Assembly: GCA_040389045.1 (NCBI GenBank)
Contig: JAZKAT010000062.1
Location: 1-19,389, forward strand
DNA: 19,389 nt
DNA from: UBA5158 sp040389045
GTDB taxonomy: Bacteria; Pseudomonadota; Gammaproteobacteria; DSM-16500
Reading direction: 5' to 3'
Positions 1-6,417 of the stretch are shown here, piece after piece. The position numbers and the translations under genes were made by a program. The notes under the pieces were generated by a model, which saw only the letters and a program-made list of their open reading frames with translations, ran no database searches and had not been told where the DNA came from. The stretch's first letter is position 1. Each line of letters starts with the position of its first letter.

Positions 1-1
1 T

Positions 2-289
2 TCGGTCAATATTCTTAAAAGGCTTGTTATATGTGAATACTTGACACCGTTAACCTTACAAGAAGAAGTTCTAAGCCTTTCAGCAAAGATGCTAAAAGAT
101 AAAAATATTGCGGCAGATATTTCGATTGTACCTATTGCTCAATCCAGAGTTAAAATATCTGAAGTGATGAATAACATTAAATCAGTCCGCGCCACTAAGC
201 TTTATAATTTATGTTCTTCAATTGTAAAAACAAATGATATAGCCGAAATTGATGATATAATGATCCGCAATTATATTGCTCTCAGTTAA
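2..289 (+). CDS. 3' end of an unrecognised protein (cut by the window edge)
   Basis: This frame is open from the first bases of the window to a TAA at 287-289, so the real start probably lies outside. A TTG at 41 is possible but has no Shine-Dalgarno to support it. The visible part, about 95 residues, is a helical, mostly polar sequence with no motif I recognise and no signal peptide or membrane segment. Its last codons overlap the first codons of the integrase remnant in another frame, suggesting that a recombination junction lies around 260-290 and that this gene too may be truncated. It may not be a functional gene. The function is unknown. Confidence 0.4.
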   Translation, partial: SVNILKRLVICEYLTPLTLQEEVLSLSAKMLKDKNIAADISIVPIAQSRVKISEVMNNIKSVRATKLYNLCSSIVKTNDIAEIDDIMIRNYIALS

Positions 290-755
290 TACGGGCTTAC
301 GCCGTGGAGAACTATTTAATTTGCGCTGGAAAAATGTTAACTTTGATCGCGCCATATTAACCGTTGAAGGTGAAACAGCCAAAAGCGGTAAAACAAGGCA
401 CGTACCACTGAATGCAATCGCACTTCAGGTCTTAAAGGATTGGCAGGCTCAAAACTCGCAAACTGAGCTAGTTTTTTCAAGCCATACTGGCAATCCATTC
501 AATAACGTCAAAAAGGCATGGGCTAGTATTTTAGAAACTGCCTCCATTCAAAGTTTTCGTTGGCATGATATGCGGCATCATTTCGCCAGTAAATTGGTGA
601 TGGCGGGTGTTGATCTAAATACAGTGAGAGAACTGCTGGGTCATAGTGATATTAAAATGACTTTACGTTACGCCCACTTAGCGCCGGAGCATAAAGCCAA
701 TGCGGTGGCAAAGTTGCTGGATAATGAACAAGTTACCCTAGGCAGCGTTGCTTGA
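264..755 (+). pseudogene. Tyrosine recombinase/integrase remnant (catalytic domain only)
   Basis: About 160 residues match the C-terminal catalytic domain of phage-type integrases. In order, the frame shows TGLRRGEL (first catalytic Arg), a beta-hairpin region with a Lys (AKSGKTRHVPL), WHDMRHHFAS (the HxxR box), LLGHSDIKMT (second His) and TLRYAHL (the nucleophilic Tyr). All catalytic positions are present. The N-terminal arm-binding and SAM-like domains are missing: an in-frame TGA lies at 261-263, and no upstream frame looks like an integrase N-terminus. The only available start is TTG at 276, without a ribosome site. Family members are usually 300-400 residues. I infer a truncated, probably inactive relic of a mobile element; a very short active recombinase is unlikely. 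Confidence 0.8.
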
Positions 756-766
756 TTAACTTATAG

Positions 767-795
767 TTGAAGGATGGTAACATATATGTTACTAT
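767..795 (+). promoter_or_regulatory. Candidate sigma70 promoter of the toxin-antitoxin pair
   Basis: TTGAAG (767-772) and TACTAT (790-795) are separated by 17 bp, just upstream of the toxin gene. The palindrome at 777-792 fills the spacer and overlaps the -10, which fits autorepression. The -10 matches only four of six consensus positions. Confidence 0.5.
777..792. promoter_or_regulatory. 16-bp perfect palindrome, likely toxin-antitoxin operator
   Basis: GTAACATATATGTTAC is identical to its reverse complement. It lies 13 bp before the toxin start codon and overlaps the predicted promoter. Antitoxins of this class bind palindromes over their own promoter, so this is the natural binding site for the downstream HTH antitoxin. 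That role is inferred from position and symmetry. Confidence 0.6.
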
Positions 796-805
796 ATAGA
801 ATATT

Positions 806-1129
806 ATGATAATAATTAGGGAATATTTGGATGAGGCTGGCCAGTCTCCTTTTGCAAAATGGTTTGATGATTTAGACAGTGTTGCTGCCGCAAAAGTTAC
901 AACAGCATTGTACCGGCTTGAACGGGGGAATCACTCAAACGTAAAAGGTGTCGGTGAAGGCGTGATGGAATACAAGATAGATTTTGGTGCAGGTTATAGA
1001 ATTTATTTTGGCAAGGATGGAGTGGAGCTAGTTATTTTATTAGGTGGCGGCACTAAGAAAAAACAAGATAAAGACATAAGTTTAGCGAAACAAAAGTGGC
1101 ATGAGTACAAGCAACGAAAACGTAAATGA
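806..1129 (+). CDS. RelE/ParE-superfamily (HigB-like) addiction-module toxin
   Basis: This 107-residue basic protein is of the 'addiction module killer protein' type. Recognisable parts are the N-terminal strand and helix IIIREYLDEAGQSPFAKWFD, a helix with ALYRLERGNHSNVKGVGEGV, the core strand VMEYKIDFGAGYRIYFGK, and ILLGGGTKKKQDKDISLAK followed by a Lys/Arg-rich tail. Relatives are ribosome-dependent mRNA endonucleases that inhibit translation. Length and layout are typical and nothing appears truncated. The toxin comes first and the antitoxin second, 10 nt apart, as usual for this HigB-like subgroup. The start at 806 has no clear Shine-Dalgarno. The activity is inferred from the family. Confidence 0.85.
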   Translation: MIIIREYLDEAGQSPFAKWFDDLDSVAAAKVTTALYRLERGNHSNVKGVGEGVMEYKIDFGAGYRIYFGKDGVELVILLGGGTKKKQDKDISLAKQKWHEYKQRKRK

Positions 1130-1139
1130 GGATTAAACT

Positions 1140-1454
1140 ATGGCATTAACAAAAGATTTCAAATCAACGATCATGGCTCGCGCTAAAAAAGATAATAAAT
1201 TCTGCGAAGCAATGTTATCAGAAGCAGTCACTGAATTATTATCAGGCGATGTTGATGCTGGTAAAGCTATTCTTCGTGATTATATTAATGCGACGATTAC
1301 GTTTGAGGTTTTATCTAAGTTTATGGAGAAAGACCCTAAAAGTATTATGCGTATGCTGAGTCCTACTGGTAATCCTACTAGTAGGTCATTGTTCATGATA
1401 TTTCATATAATTCAAAAACTGAAGAAGGTGCATTTTCAAATAGTTGTACGTTAA
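1140..1454 (+). CDS. HTH antitoxin of the addiction module (HigA-like)
   Basis: This 104-residue protein is of the 'addiction module antidote' type. The N-terminal half (ALTKDFKSTIMARAKKDNKF and a helix with LLSGDVDAGKAILRDYINA) resembles the family, and the C-terminal half is a Cro/XRE-like helix-turn-helix ending in SIMRMLSPTGNPTSRSLFMI. It should neutralise the RelE-like protein upstream and, probably with it, repress the promoter through the palindrome at 777-792. TGAGGA, overlapping the toxin stop codon, serves as its ribosome site, giving translational coupling. The last residues (KLKKVHFQIVVR) match the usual end of the family, so the gene looks intact. Confidence 0.85.
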   Translation: MALTKDFKSTIMARAKKDNKFCEAMLSEAVTELLSGDVDAGKAILRDYINATITFEVLSKFMEKDPKSIMRMLSPTGNPTSRSLFMIFHIIQKLKKVHFQIVVR

Positions 1455-1488
1455 AATTTATAAAACTTCCAATAGGTGGTATTAATGT

Positions 1489-2376
1489 ATGAGCAATGAA
1501 AAGTTATTCTCAAAGTTTTACACGGTTGAAACTACACAAAATGAAGATAAGCCAAAATTCAGAGCTAGAATATTAAAGTACTTGGAAGATTTTGTGCGCA
1601 GATGTTTTCCAGAGAATACCAATCGTCTTTGTCGTACTGAGATGGGGATTAATCTTAAACACATTCCCAATCCACGTATTCCAAATCGAGTAACATATTG
1701 TATAGAAGATACTTTTATTGCTTTGGAAATTACAGACATTTTGGATTTTATCAGTGTTGTCTATGATTCTGTTGCACCTGAAATACCTAGTTCATCACTT
1801 GATAAAGATACTCTGGAAATATTTATTAAAGATATTAACCGGATATTTCAAGAAGAGTCCATGTGCTATATTCTGCATGATAATGGGCGTGTCCGATATT
1901 ATCCTGATGAGGAATTTCATCAGGCGGTCAAATGTACGTTGGCCGTATTAAATAAACCCAAGTATGCAGATAATTTAAAATCATTCAATGATGTATTAGA
2001 CGATCTTTATAAAAATCATGGTAAGGAGTCACCAATTCATGAATTTTTTAAGTGTGTTGAAACATTTGTTTTATCCCTTATCAATGATAACAAATTCAAA
2101 ATACTAAATGATTCTTCAGTTGATACGTTAATGAAAAAAATAACTAGTAATACCGATTCTGACCCTGCGTATGCGCCACACGACAAAGAGGCAGCTTCAA
2201 ATATCCGCGGTATATTCTCGAAGTGGGTTGGTATGTGTCATAAATATCGCCATGGGAAAGCTGATCAAACCAATAACAATGTTCCAACTGAGTTATTTAA
2301 TCAAATTTTCTCTACAGGTATTTCAATTTTTAGATTTTTATTGGAAATAGACGATAAATATAACATTAAACCTTAA
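1489..2376 (+). CDS. Unrecognised protein with a HEPN/Abi-like C-terminal half
   Basis: The gene encodes 295 residues, starting at ATG 1489 behind AGGTGG (1474-1479). There is no signal peptide or membrane segment. The N-terminal half (to about residue 135) is mixed alpha/beta and not recognised. The C-terminal half is helical and follows a layout seen in many abortive-infection and HEPN-fold proteins: a helix around HEFFKCVETFVLSLI, a short LNDSSVDTLMKKI stretch, then WVGMCHKYRHGKAD and a last hydrophobic helix, QIFSTGISIFRFLLEI. HEPN proteins are often RNases in toxin-antitoxin and phage-defence systems, and the neighbouring addiction module and zeta-like kinase fit that. The classical Rx4-6H motif is not clear; only YRHG is visible. 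The assignment is tentative. Confidence 0.5.
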   Translation: MSNEKLFSKFYTVETTQNEDKPKFRARILKYLEDFVRRCFPENTNRLCRTEMGINLKHIPNPRIPNRVTYCIEDTFIALEITDILDFISVVYDSVAPEIPSSSLDKDTLEIFIKDINRIFQEESMCYILHDNGRVRYYPDEEFHQAVKCTLAVLNKPKYADNLKSFNDVLDDLYKNHGKESPIHEFFKCVETFVLSLINDNKFKILNDSSVDTLMKKITSNTDSDPAYAPHDKEAASNIRGIFSKWVGMCHKYRHGKADQTNNNVPTELFNQIFSTGISIFRFLLEIDDKYNIKP

Positions 2377-2389
2377 GACTATAGAATTT

Positions 2390-3712
2390 TTAGTGCCGAG
2401 GGCGTGTTGGCAGAATATCGTTTTTTTCATTTGTTTCAGCATGCTCATCCTCAATGGTAGGCAAACTTGTAGCTTCAGATGGGCTAGGTCTAGCAGTTGC
2501 ATTGTATGATGATAAATTCGGATGTCTTTCTTCAAAGCGCTTCCATTCGTCAGGTTGATTAGTGTTCGTGGGTGTATTTGTTCCACTCCCTGTGTTTGCT
2601 GGAGATGGCGAAGTGGCTGAACTACTTGAAGCTGTGAAGCTTGGGTTTTGCGAAGTATTGGTAAATCTATCAAGAGTCATTTGAATTTCGGCTTGATACG
2701 CTTCAACAACATTTCTGATATTTAGAATTTTTTCTGATGGATAATCAGTTAAGCTTCTCCAACAAGCATTTTTCATGTGTTCAACTGGCGTGATAGGTTG
2801 TCCATTATTTTTTTCGGTTATTTCATTTTCTATTTTCTGAGCTATTTCCATTTTAGTATTGATATTATTCATCGCTAACGATAAATCTACTGGTAACATT
2901 TTATAATAAATGTATAGTTGTGTTTTATTAGGAACGTCGCTTTCTGAGCCTGTTAATCTATAAAGTTCTCCGTAAGCTTTCTTTCTTATTGATTCATCCT
3001 GTGAAGTCAATTTTTCAAGTTGGTTGATATAACTTTCAAAATTAATAGGTTGAATTTTAAATTTTGGGTCATTGAACCATTCGGCCAATGTATATTGGCC
3101 AAAGTAAGCTTGATAAACTGAGATACCTAGTTCATTTTTTTCTTCAGCTACAAAAACGCAATAAGAATGTGTTGTAATTTCTTCTTCTTTTTGTAATCGT
3201 TTTATTTCAATTCGAATCAAAACGGGTGAATCAAATGACATAACTTCACCCATAATCGTATTGTCTTCTCCTTCAAATTGGCTAAAGGAAGATATATTTT
3301 TTTTATTTGGGATTAACTTGTCGTCTTCGGTACCAAGAAAGATAAGGGATGTATCATTAGCAGATTTACCACAAGAGTCTGTAGGTAAAACAATGGTATT
3401 AATGTGATTACCAATTGCTGCGATAGATTTTAGAGCTTCAGATTCATTTTTAGAATTGTTTGTATATGAAATTTTGTTGAGGTTATTAGTTGATGTTGCA
3501 TGAGGGATTAAAAAATCAATATCTTCTCTAACAGCTTGTGGAAAGAAGACATTAATAATTTCTTCTTCTATTACTTTCAAATCTGAATTATCACCCAAAC
3601 TTCCAAAACCTTTCGTATGGTAATAGTTAGTTAAATTAACAAAAGCTTGATGAACAGAAGCTGGTGTTATGAGTGAAGAATTGCTGGAACTTTCATTAGC
3701 TCGATTATCCAT
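2390..3712 (-). CDS. Unrecognised 440-residue protein with a Ser/Thr/Pro-rich tail; possible secreted effector
   Basis: The reading frame starts at the ATG complementary to 3710-3712, with an AAGG-type ribosome site about 7 nt upstream. No family is recognised. There is no signal peptide or membrane helix. Residues 1 to about 340 look globular. A segment near 181-210 (THSYCVFVAEEKN, then SVYQAYFGQYTLAEWF) resembles the His-strand and YQxY pattern of some papain-fold proteins, with a Cys at 114 (DSCGKS), but this is only suggestive. Residues 350-440 are low-complexity Ser/Thr/Asn/Pro, ending with an acidic stretch (TIEDEHAETNEKND). Disordered tails with acidic patches near the C-terminus are common in Dot/Icm type IV effectors, so secretion is possible but unproven. 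Confidence 0.65.
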   Translation of the reverse strand: MDNRANESSSNSSLITPASVHQAFVNLTNYYHTKGFGSLGDNSDLKVIEEEIINVFFPQAVREDIDFLIPHATSTNNLNKISYTNNSKNESEALKSIAAIGNHINTIVLPTDSCGKSANDTSLIFLGTEDDKLIPNKKNISSFSQFEGEDNTIMGEVMSFDSPVLIRIEIKRLQKEEEITTHSYCVFVAEEKNELGISVYQAYFGQYTLAEWFNDPKFKIQPINFESYINQLEKLTSQDESIRKKAYGELYRLTGSESDVPNKTQLYIYYKMLPVDLSLAMNNINTKMEIAQKIENEITEKNNGQPITPVEHMKNACWRSLTDYPSEKILNIRNVVEAYQAEIQMTLDRFTNTSQNPSFTASSSSATSPSPANTGSGTNTPTNTNQPDEWKRFEERHPNLSSYNATARPSPSEATSLPTIEDEHAETNEKNDILPTRPRH

Positions 3713-3781
3713 ATAGTTGCCTTTTGAAAGCCTTGTATATTAAAATTAACTTGCAAATCATAAGGTTACCTAATAAAACTG

Positions 3782-3793
3782 CTTAAATTTAAG
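3782..3793. promoter_or_regulatory. 12-bp palindrome in a divergent intergenic region
   Basis: CTTAAATTTAAG is self-complementary and lies in the AT-rich gap (3713-3877) between two divergently transcribed genes. A TACAAT at 3843-3848 could be a -10 for the rightward gene, but no good -35 is seen. The palindrome may be a regulator site; in such AT-rich DNA it could also be chance. Confidence 0.25.
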
Positions 3794-3877
3794 TGAAATT
3801 AGGTAAAGATAAGATTTTATGATACAATAAGCACAGTTTTTGTACAATCTTATATTTTATTTTTTAATAGGTGCTTA

Positions 3878-4402
3878 ATGGATCCTCGCATATTTAAGAC
3901 CCATTCAGATCATATTGCCCATCAAGGCCGTTTAGGCTTTATTGAAAATATGATTAAAGCACCCATAGCTACTTGGATTGCGAAAGATCCAGAATATCGA
4001 ATTCAATTGTTAAAGAAGGCTATAAGCAATTCATTTACCCCCGAAATGCAAGATTACGAAAAACTTCCGAATATGATAAAAGAAACGCTTAAGGACCCTC
4101 AAAAGTTTTTGCGTTCAGTAACAGTTGATAATCCTGAACAAACAATGAAGACTCTTGTTGAACAGGCCTCAATAACTGCTATAACCGAATATATGAATAC
4201 TCACCCGGAATACGAAGAAAAACTGAATAAAGAAGAGCAAGAGGCAGAGTCAGTAAAAAAAACCTCACAATCGCGTGATGATAAAATAGGAAAAGATGAT
4301 AAGATTGTACCTAATGTGAGCCAAAGCCAACCTCATCATCATCCATCTGATGTTGTTACCAAAGCAGATTTACCTCCTTCAAGGTCGCCTAAAGTTAGAT
4401 AA
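3878..4402 (+). CDS. Unrecognised 174-residue protein with a charged, disordered C-terminus
   Basis: Translation starts at ATG 3878 with AGGTG at 3869-3873. The first about 115 residues are predicted helical (IENMIKAPIATWIAKDPEYR, LLKKAISNSF, LPNMIKETLKDPQKFLRS). From about 115 the sequence becomes highly charged and polar (EEQEAESVKK, SRDDKIGKDDKIV, a HHHH run, a SRSPKVR end) and is probably unstructured. There is no signal peptide or membrane segment. I recognise no family. It is divergent from the 440-residue gene and shares its intergenic region, and both end in long polar tails, so they may belong together. A role as a small secreted or accessory protein is conjecture. Confidence 0.6.
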   Translation: MDPRIFKTHSDHIAHQGRLGFIENMIKAPIATWIAKDPEYRIQLLKKAISNSFTPEMQDYEKLPNMIKETLKDPQKFLRSVTVDNPEQTMKTLVEQASITAITEYMNTHPEYEEKLNKEEQEAESVKKTSQSRDDKIGKDDKIVPNVSQSQPHHHPSDVVTKADLPPSRSPKVR

Positions 4403-4467
4403 TTTCAAAAGGGCTTCTAGCTGTTTTTTAAAACTTTTTCTATTGTCTCTAACCATTCTCTATGTCT

Positions 4468-4572
4468 TTATGAAATTATTAGAACATAAACAAATAAACT
4501 TATAAATCCTATTATGGCGGGAACAGTGGCAGGGTGATTAATAAAATTTTTATATTTTCTTCGATTATCCAT
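4468..4572 (-). CDS. 34-residue predicted single-pass membrane peptide
   Basis: On the minus strand a perfect AGGAGG (plus-strand cctcct, 4581-4586) lies 8 nt before an ATG that opens a 34-codon frame ending in TAA. The peptide begins MDNRRKYKNFINHPATVP, a basic N-terminus, followed by the hydrophobic helix AIIGFISLFVYVLIIS, ending right at the stop. This is the layout of small membrane peptides, including some type I toxins and regulatory subunits. The Shine-Dalgarno is among the best in the window. Nothing else is visible in the surrounding gap (4403-4720): no terminator, promoter or RNA that I can support. The existence of the gene is inferred; the function is unknown. Confidence 0.5.
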   Translation of the reverse strand: MDNRRKYKNFINHPATVPAIIGFISLFVYVLIIS

Positions 4573-4720
4573 TTAATACTCCTCCTGGAAGATAGTATCT
4601 ATAAATGTATAACTTTAAGAGGTAATTTTATTATATCAAATTACATGTGCTAAATTTAATTTGACTAAAGAAATACATGCCTAAATGGCGGAATATTAAG
4701 ACATAATATTTTGATAATAG

Positions 4721-4924
4721 TTATTTGTTTTTATTTGGTTTTGAAGTAGGTATATTCTTTGCTGAAATCCAAACAACTTTATTATCTTTCCATTCACATA
4801 TTGGATTTCCTGCTTGCTTATGTTTAAGTAGGGCGTCTTCTATTCCTGATTGAATAATTATAGTTAACTTATCAGGGTCATTAAAAAGTTTTGAAATTTC
4901 TTCATCGTTACGTCTATTTTTCAT
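4721..4924 (-). CDS. Small partner protein of the zeta-like kinase (probable antitoxin)
   Basis: This 67-residue protein starts within the last codons of the kinase gene (11-nt overlap) and has AGAGGA about 8 nt upstream, so the two are translated together. The N-terminal part is polar (DEEISKLFNDPDKL), followed by a helix IIIQSGIEDALLKHKQAGNP and then a short beta segment, EWKDNKVVWISAKNI. Small proteins with this 'helix, KHKxAGNP, W(K/R)DGKVVW' pattern are commonly encoded next to zeta-like kinases in proteobacteria. By position it is likely the antitoxin, though it is unlike the classical epsilon protein and its biochemistry is not something I can confirm. Confidence 0.7.
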   Translation of the reverse strand: MKNRRNDEEISKLFNDPDKLTIIIQSGIEDALLKHKQAGNPICEWKDNKVVWISAKNIPTSKPNKNK

Positions 4925-5501
4925 TAGAATATTCCTCTAAAAGTTTTTTCCAAATATTTGTATTTTTGACAGTTAGTTTCTTCTCAACGGTTTCCGAAGC
5001 AATCAGATGTAACTCTTTCGCGTTTGAGTTATCATAAATTTGCCAAGAATCAATAAGAGGTTTATATAAAGAAAAGAAATTTTTTAATCCTGCTTTATAA
5101 CGTCTTCTAATTACTTCTTCAGGCACAGAGTGCCCACCCATTTTAATTCTTTCTTTTACTCGTGAAACTGCTAGGTCAGGACTTTGCAGCCATAAAAAAG
5201 TTAGATGAATTTGATAATTTTCTTTTTTTAATTTTGGGATTAAATTAATAGCAAATGTTCGGGTTGCTAATGTGGTTTCGAATGCAAAATTCATTTTTTC
5301 AGCAGCAAGGCTCCAGATTCTTTTGAGCATTATGCGTCCAGCTTCAATTGCAGCACTCTCGGGTTTAAAAGCAGACAGCCCTTGAGCAATAGTATCAGCA
5401 TTAACAAAAGCACTGATGTTAAGCGCTTTATCTAATAAGGCAGGTGCTGTGGTTGTCTTGCCGGAACCATTTGGTCCAGCAATCATAATAAGATGCGGCA
5501 T
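4914..5501 (-). CDS. Zeta-toxin-like P-loop kinase
   Basis: This 195-residue protein opens with a Walker A motif, IAGPNGSGKTT (Lys15). It then has FVNADTIA (Asp36, equivalent to the catalytic Asp region of zeta toxins), FAFETTLATRTF (Glu75, substrate pocket) and the basic lid RVKERIKMGGHSVPEEVIRR with RRYKAGLKNFF. These features place it in the zeta/ATPase family found alone or in toxin-antitoxin pairs. Zeta toxins phosphorylate UDP-N-acetylglucosamine and so block wall synthesis; several proteobacterial relatives have other or unknown substrates. It is followed by an overlapping 67-residue partner. The start ATG at 5501 has an AAGAG ribosome site. It lies between the accessory genes and tRNA-Met. 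Confidence 0.8.
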   Translation of the reverse strand: MPHLIMIAGPNGSGKTTTAPALLDKALNISAFVNADTIAQGLSAFKPESAAIEAGRIMLKRIWSLAAEKMNFAFETTLATRTFAINLIPKLKKENYQIHLTFLWLQSPDLAVSRVKERIKMGGHSVPEEVIRRRYKAGLKNFFSLYKPLIDSWQIYDNSNAKELHLIASETVEKKLTVKNTNIWKKLLEEYSNEK

Positions 5502-5586
5502 GTATAACTCTTACTGAAGTTAAGTCTAAATGAAGTGTATTTTTTTATATTCTATCATCAGATAACAATGAAAGCAGGCATAGATG

Positions 5587-5660
5587 TGGCTATGGGTGGA
5601 CTCGAACCACCGACCTCAGCATTATGAGTGCCGCGCTCTAACCAGCTGAGCTACATAGCC
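5587..5660 (-). tRNA. tRNA-Met (CAT), elongator type
   Basis: Read on the minus strand, the gene starts GGCTATGTAGCTCAG, has the anticodon loop ACTCATAAT, a T arm with GGTTCGAGTC, and an acceptor stem closing with CATAGCC plus discriminator A. All four arms pair. The 5' sequence and D arm resemble elongator tRNA-Met rather than initiator tRNA, which has a C1:A72 mismatch, whereas here G1 pairs with C72. A CAT tRNA-Ile2 is the alternative, but overall similarity to metT-type genes favours Met. CCA is not encoded. The 3' end faces the accessory block to the left, the usual side for element integration. Confidence 0.9.
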
Positions 5661-5674
5661 TTTTAAGGGAGCCT

Positions 5675-5704
5675 ATTCTCAAAGTTTTAGGTATAAGTTG
5701 TCAA
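5675..5704 (-). promoter_or_regulatory. Promoter of the tRNA-Met gene
   Basis: On the minus strand a perfect -35, TTGACA (5699-5704), is followed after 18 bp by GAGAAT (5675-5680), 14 bp before the tRNA 5' end. The discriminator GGCTCCC is GC-rich, as in stringently controlled stable-RNA promoters. Confidence 0.65.
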
Positions 5705-5880
5705 GCAGGGAATCAACTTAATCGGCAAGGCTTTTCAGGAAAAACAGAGGCTTGATCGAGCAAAATATATACAGCTAAGGTAGGATATCATTGGTATTTA
5801 TTTAGAAAAAGCCGCCAACCCCCTCCAAATCATTGCATCCACCGCCCATCTTGCGTAAAATCAGCATCCTTTCGAAGACC

Positions 5881-5949
5881 GTTAAATAACCGATAACTGG
5901 TTTTCTCCTTGCCTGGGCTTAACTGACCAGGCTGTATAAACCGTAAGGA
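5881..5949 (+). promoter_or_regulatory. rpsF leader with hairpins, candidate S6:S18 autoregulatory site
   Basis: The 296-bp gap between tRNA-Met and rpsF contains two possible hairpins just before the gene: AACC/GGTT around ACCGATAACTGGT (5888-5901), and a perfect 6-bp stem GCCTGG/CCAGGC (5911-5916 with 5927-5932). CCG triplets occur in the first hairpin and again just before the Shine-Dalgarno. Leaders of rpsF in many bacteria bind the S6:S18 complex through a CCG-containing structure, and both proteins are encoded here. Assignment to that motif is tentative. The rest of the gap (5661-5880) shows only the tRNA promoter; no convincing rpsF promoter was found. Confidence 0.35.
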
Positions 5950-5956
5950 GATATAA

Positions 5957-6403
5957 ATGAAACACTATGAAGTTATATTTTTAGTCCATCCGGACCAAAG
6001 TGAGCAAGTCCCGGGGATGATTGAGCGTTATAGCAATCTTATCACCCAGCGCAAAGGCAAAGTCCATCGTTTGGAAGATTGGGGCCGTCGTCAATTAGCT
6101 TATCCAATTGATAAAATTCTCAAAGCCCATTATATCCTGCTGAACATTGAGTGCGATCAGGAAAGCATTAATGAATTAGACAGCGCGTTCCGTTATAACG
6201 ACGCGGTGATCCGTCATTTAATCCTGAGCGTCAACAAAGCCGTTACCGAACCTTCCCCTCTCTTAAAAGAAAGAGAATATCGTGGCGAACCCGCTCATGA
6301 ATCAGAAGGTCGTGGTGATAGAGGCGAACGTGGTGGTAGAGGTAGAGACCGTGACCACAAGCGCTCACATGACAGTGCAGAATTAGATATTTCTAACGAT
6401 TAA
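5957..6403 (+). CDS. rpsF: 30S ribosomal protein S6
   Basis: This 148-residue protein begins with the typical MKHYEVIFLVHPDQSEQVPG and has the family core EDWGRRQLAYPIDKILKAHY and FRYNDAVIRHLI. S6 binds S18 and helps assemble the platform of the 30S subunit. The last about 45 residues form a Gly/Arg/Asp-rich tail (GDRGERGGRGRDRDHKRS), longer than the variable acidic tail of the E. coli protein and probably disordered. TAAGGAG lies 7 nt before the ATG. It is the first gene of the S6-S18-DUF2232-L9 unit; rpsR follows after 14 nt. Confidence 0.97.
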   Translation: MKHYEVIFLVHPDQSEQVPGMIERYSNLITQRKGKVHRLEDWGRRQLAYPIDKILKAHYILLNIECDQESINELDSAFRYNDAVIRHLILSVNKAVTEPSPLLKEREYRGEPAHESEGRGDRGERGGRGRDRDHKRSHDSAELDISND

Positions 6404-6417
6404 TTGCGAGAACACAC

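Noticed and set aside
2390..3712. Cysteine protease annotation for the 440-residue protein
   Set aside because: Cys114, His182 and Gln201 can be lined up only by assumption; no clear helix follows the Cys and no family motif is evident, so no enzymatic name is given.
4561..4572. Shared 12-base start (MDNR codons) between the 34-residue frame and the 440-residue gene
   Set aside because: The match is too short, and sequences around it differ; probably chance in AT-rich DNA.
5587..5660. CAT-anticodon gene read as tRNA-Ile2 or initiator tRNA
   Set aside because: The first base pair is G-C, unlike initiator tRNA, and the 5' sequence GGCTATGTAGCTCAG matches elongator tRNA-Met type; Ile2 remains a small possibility.
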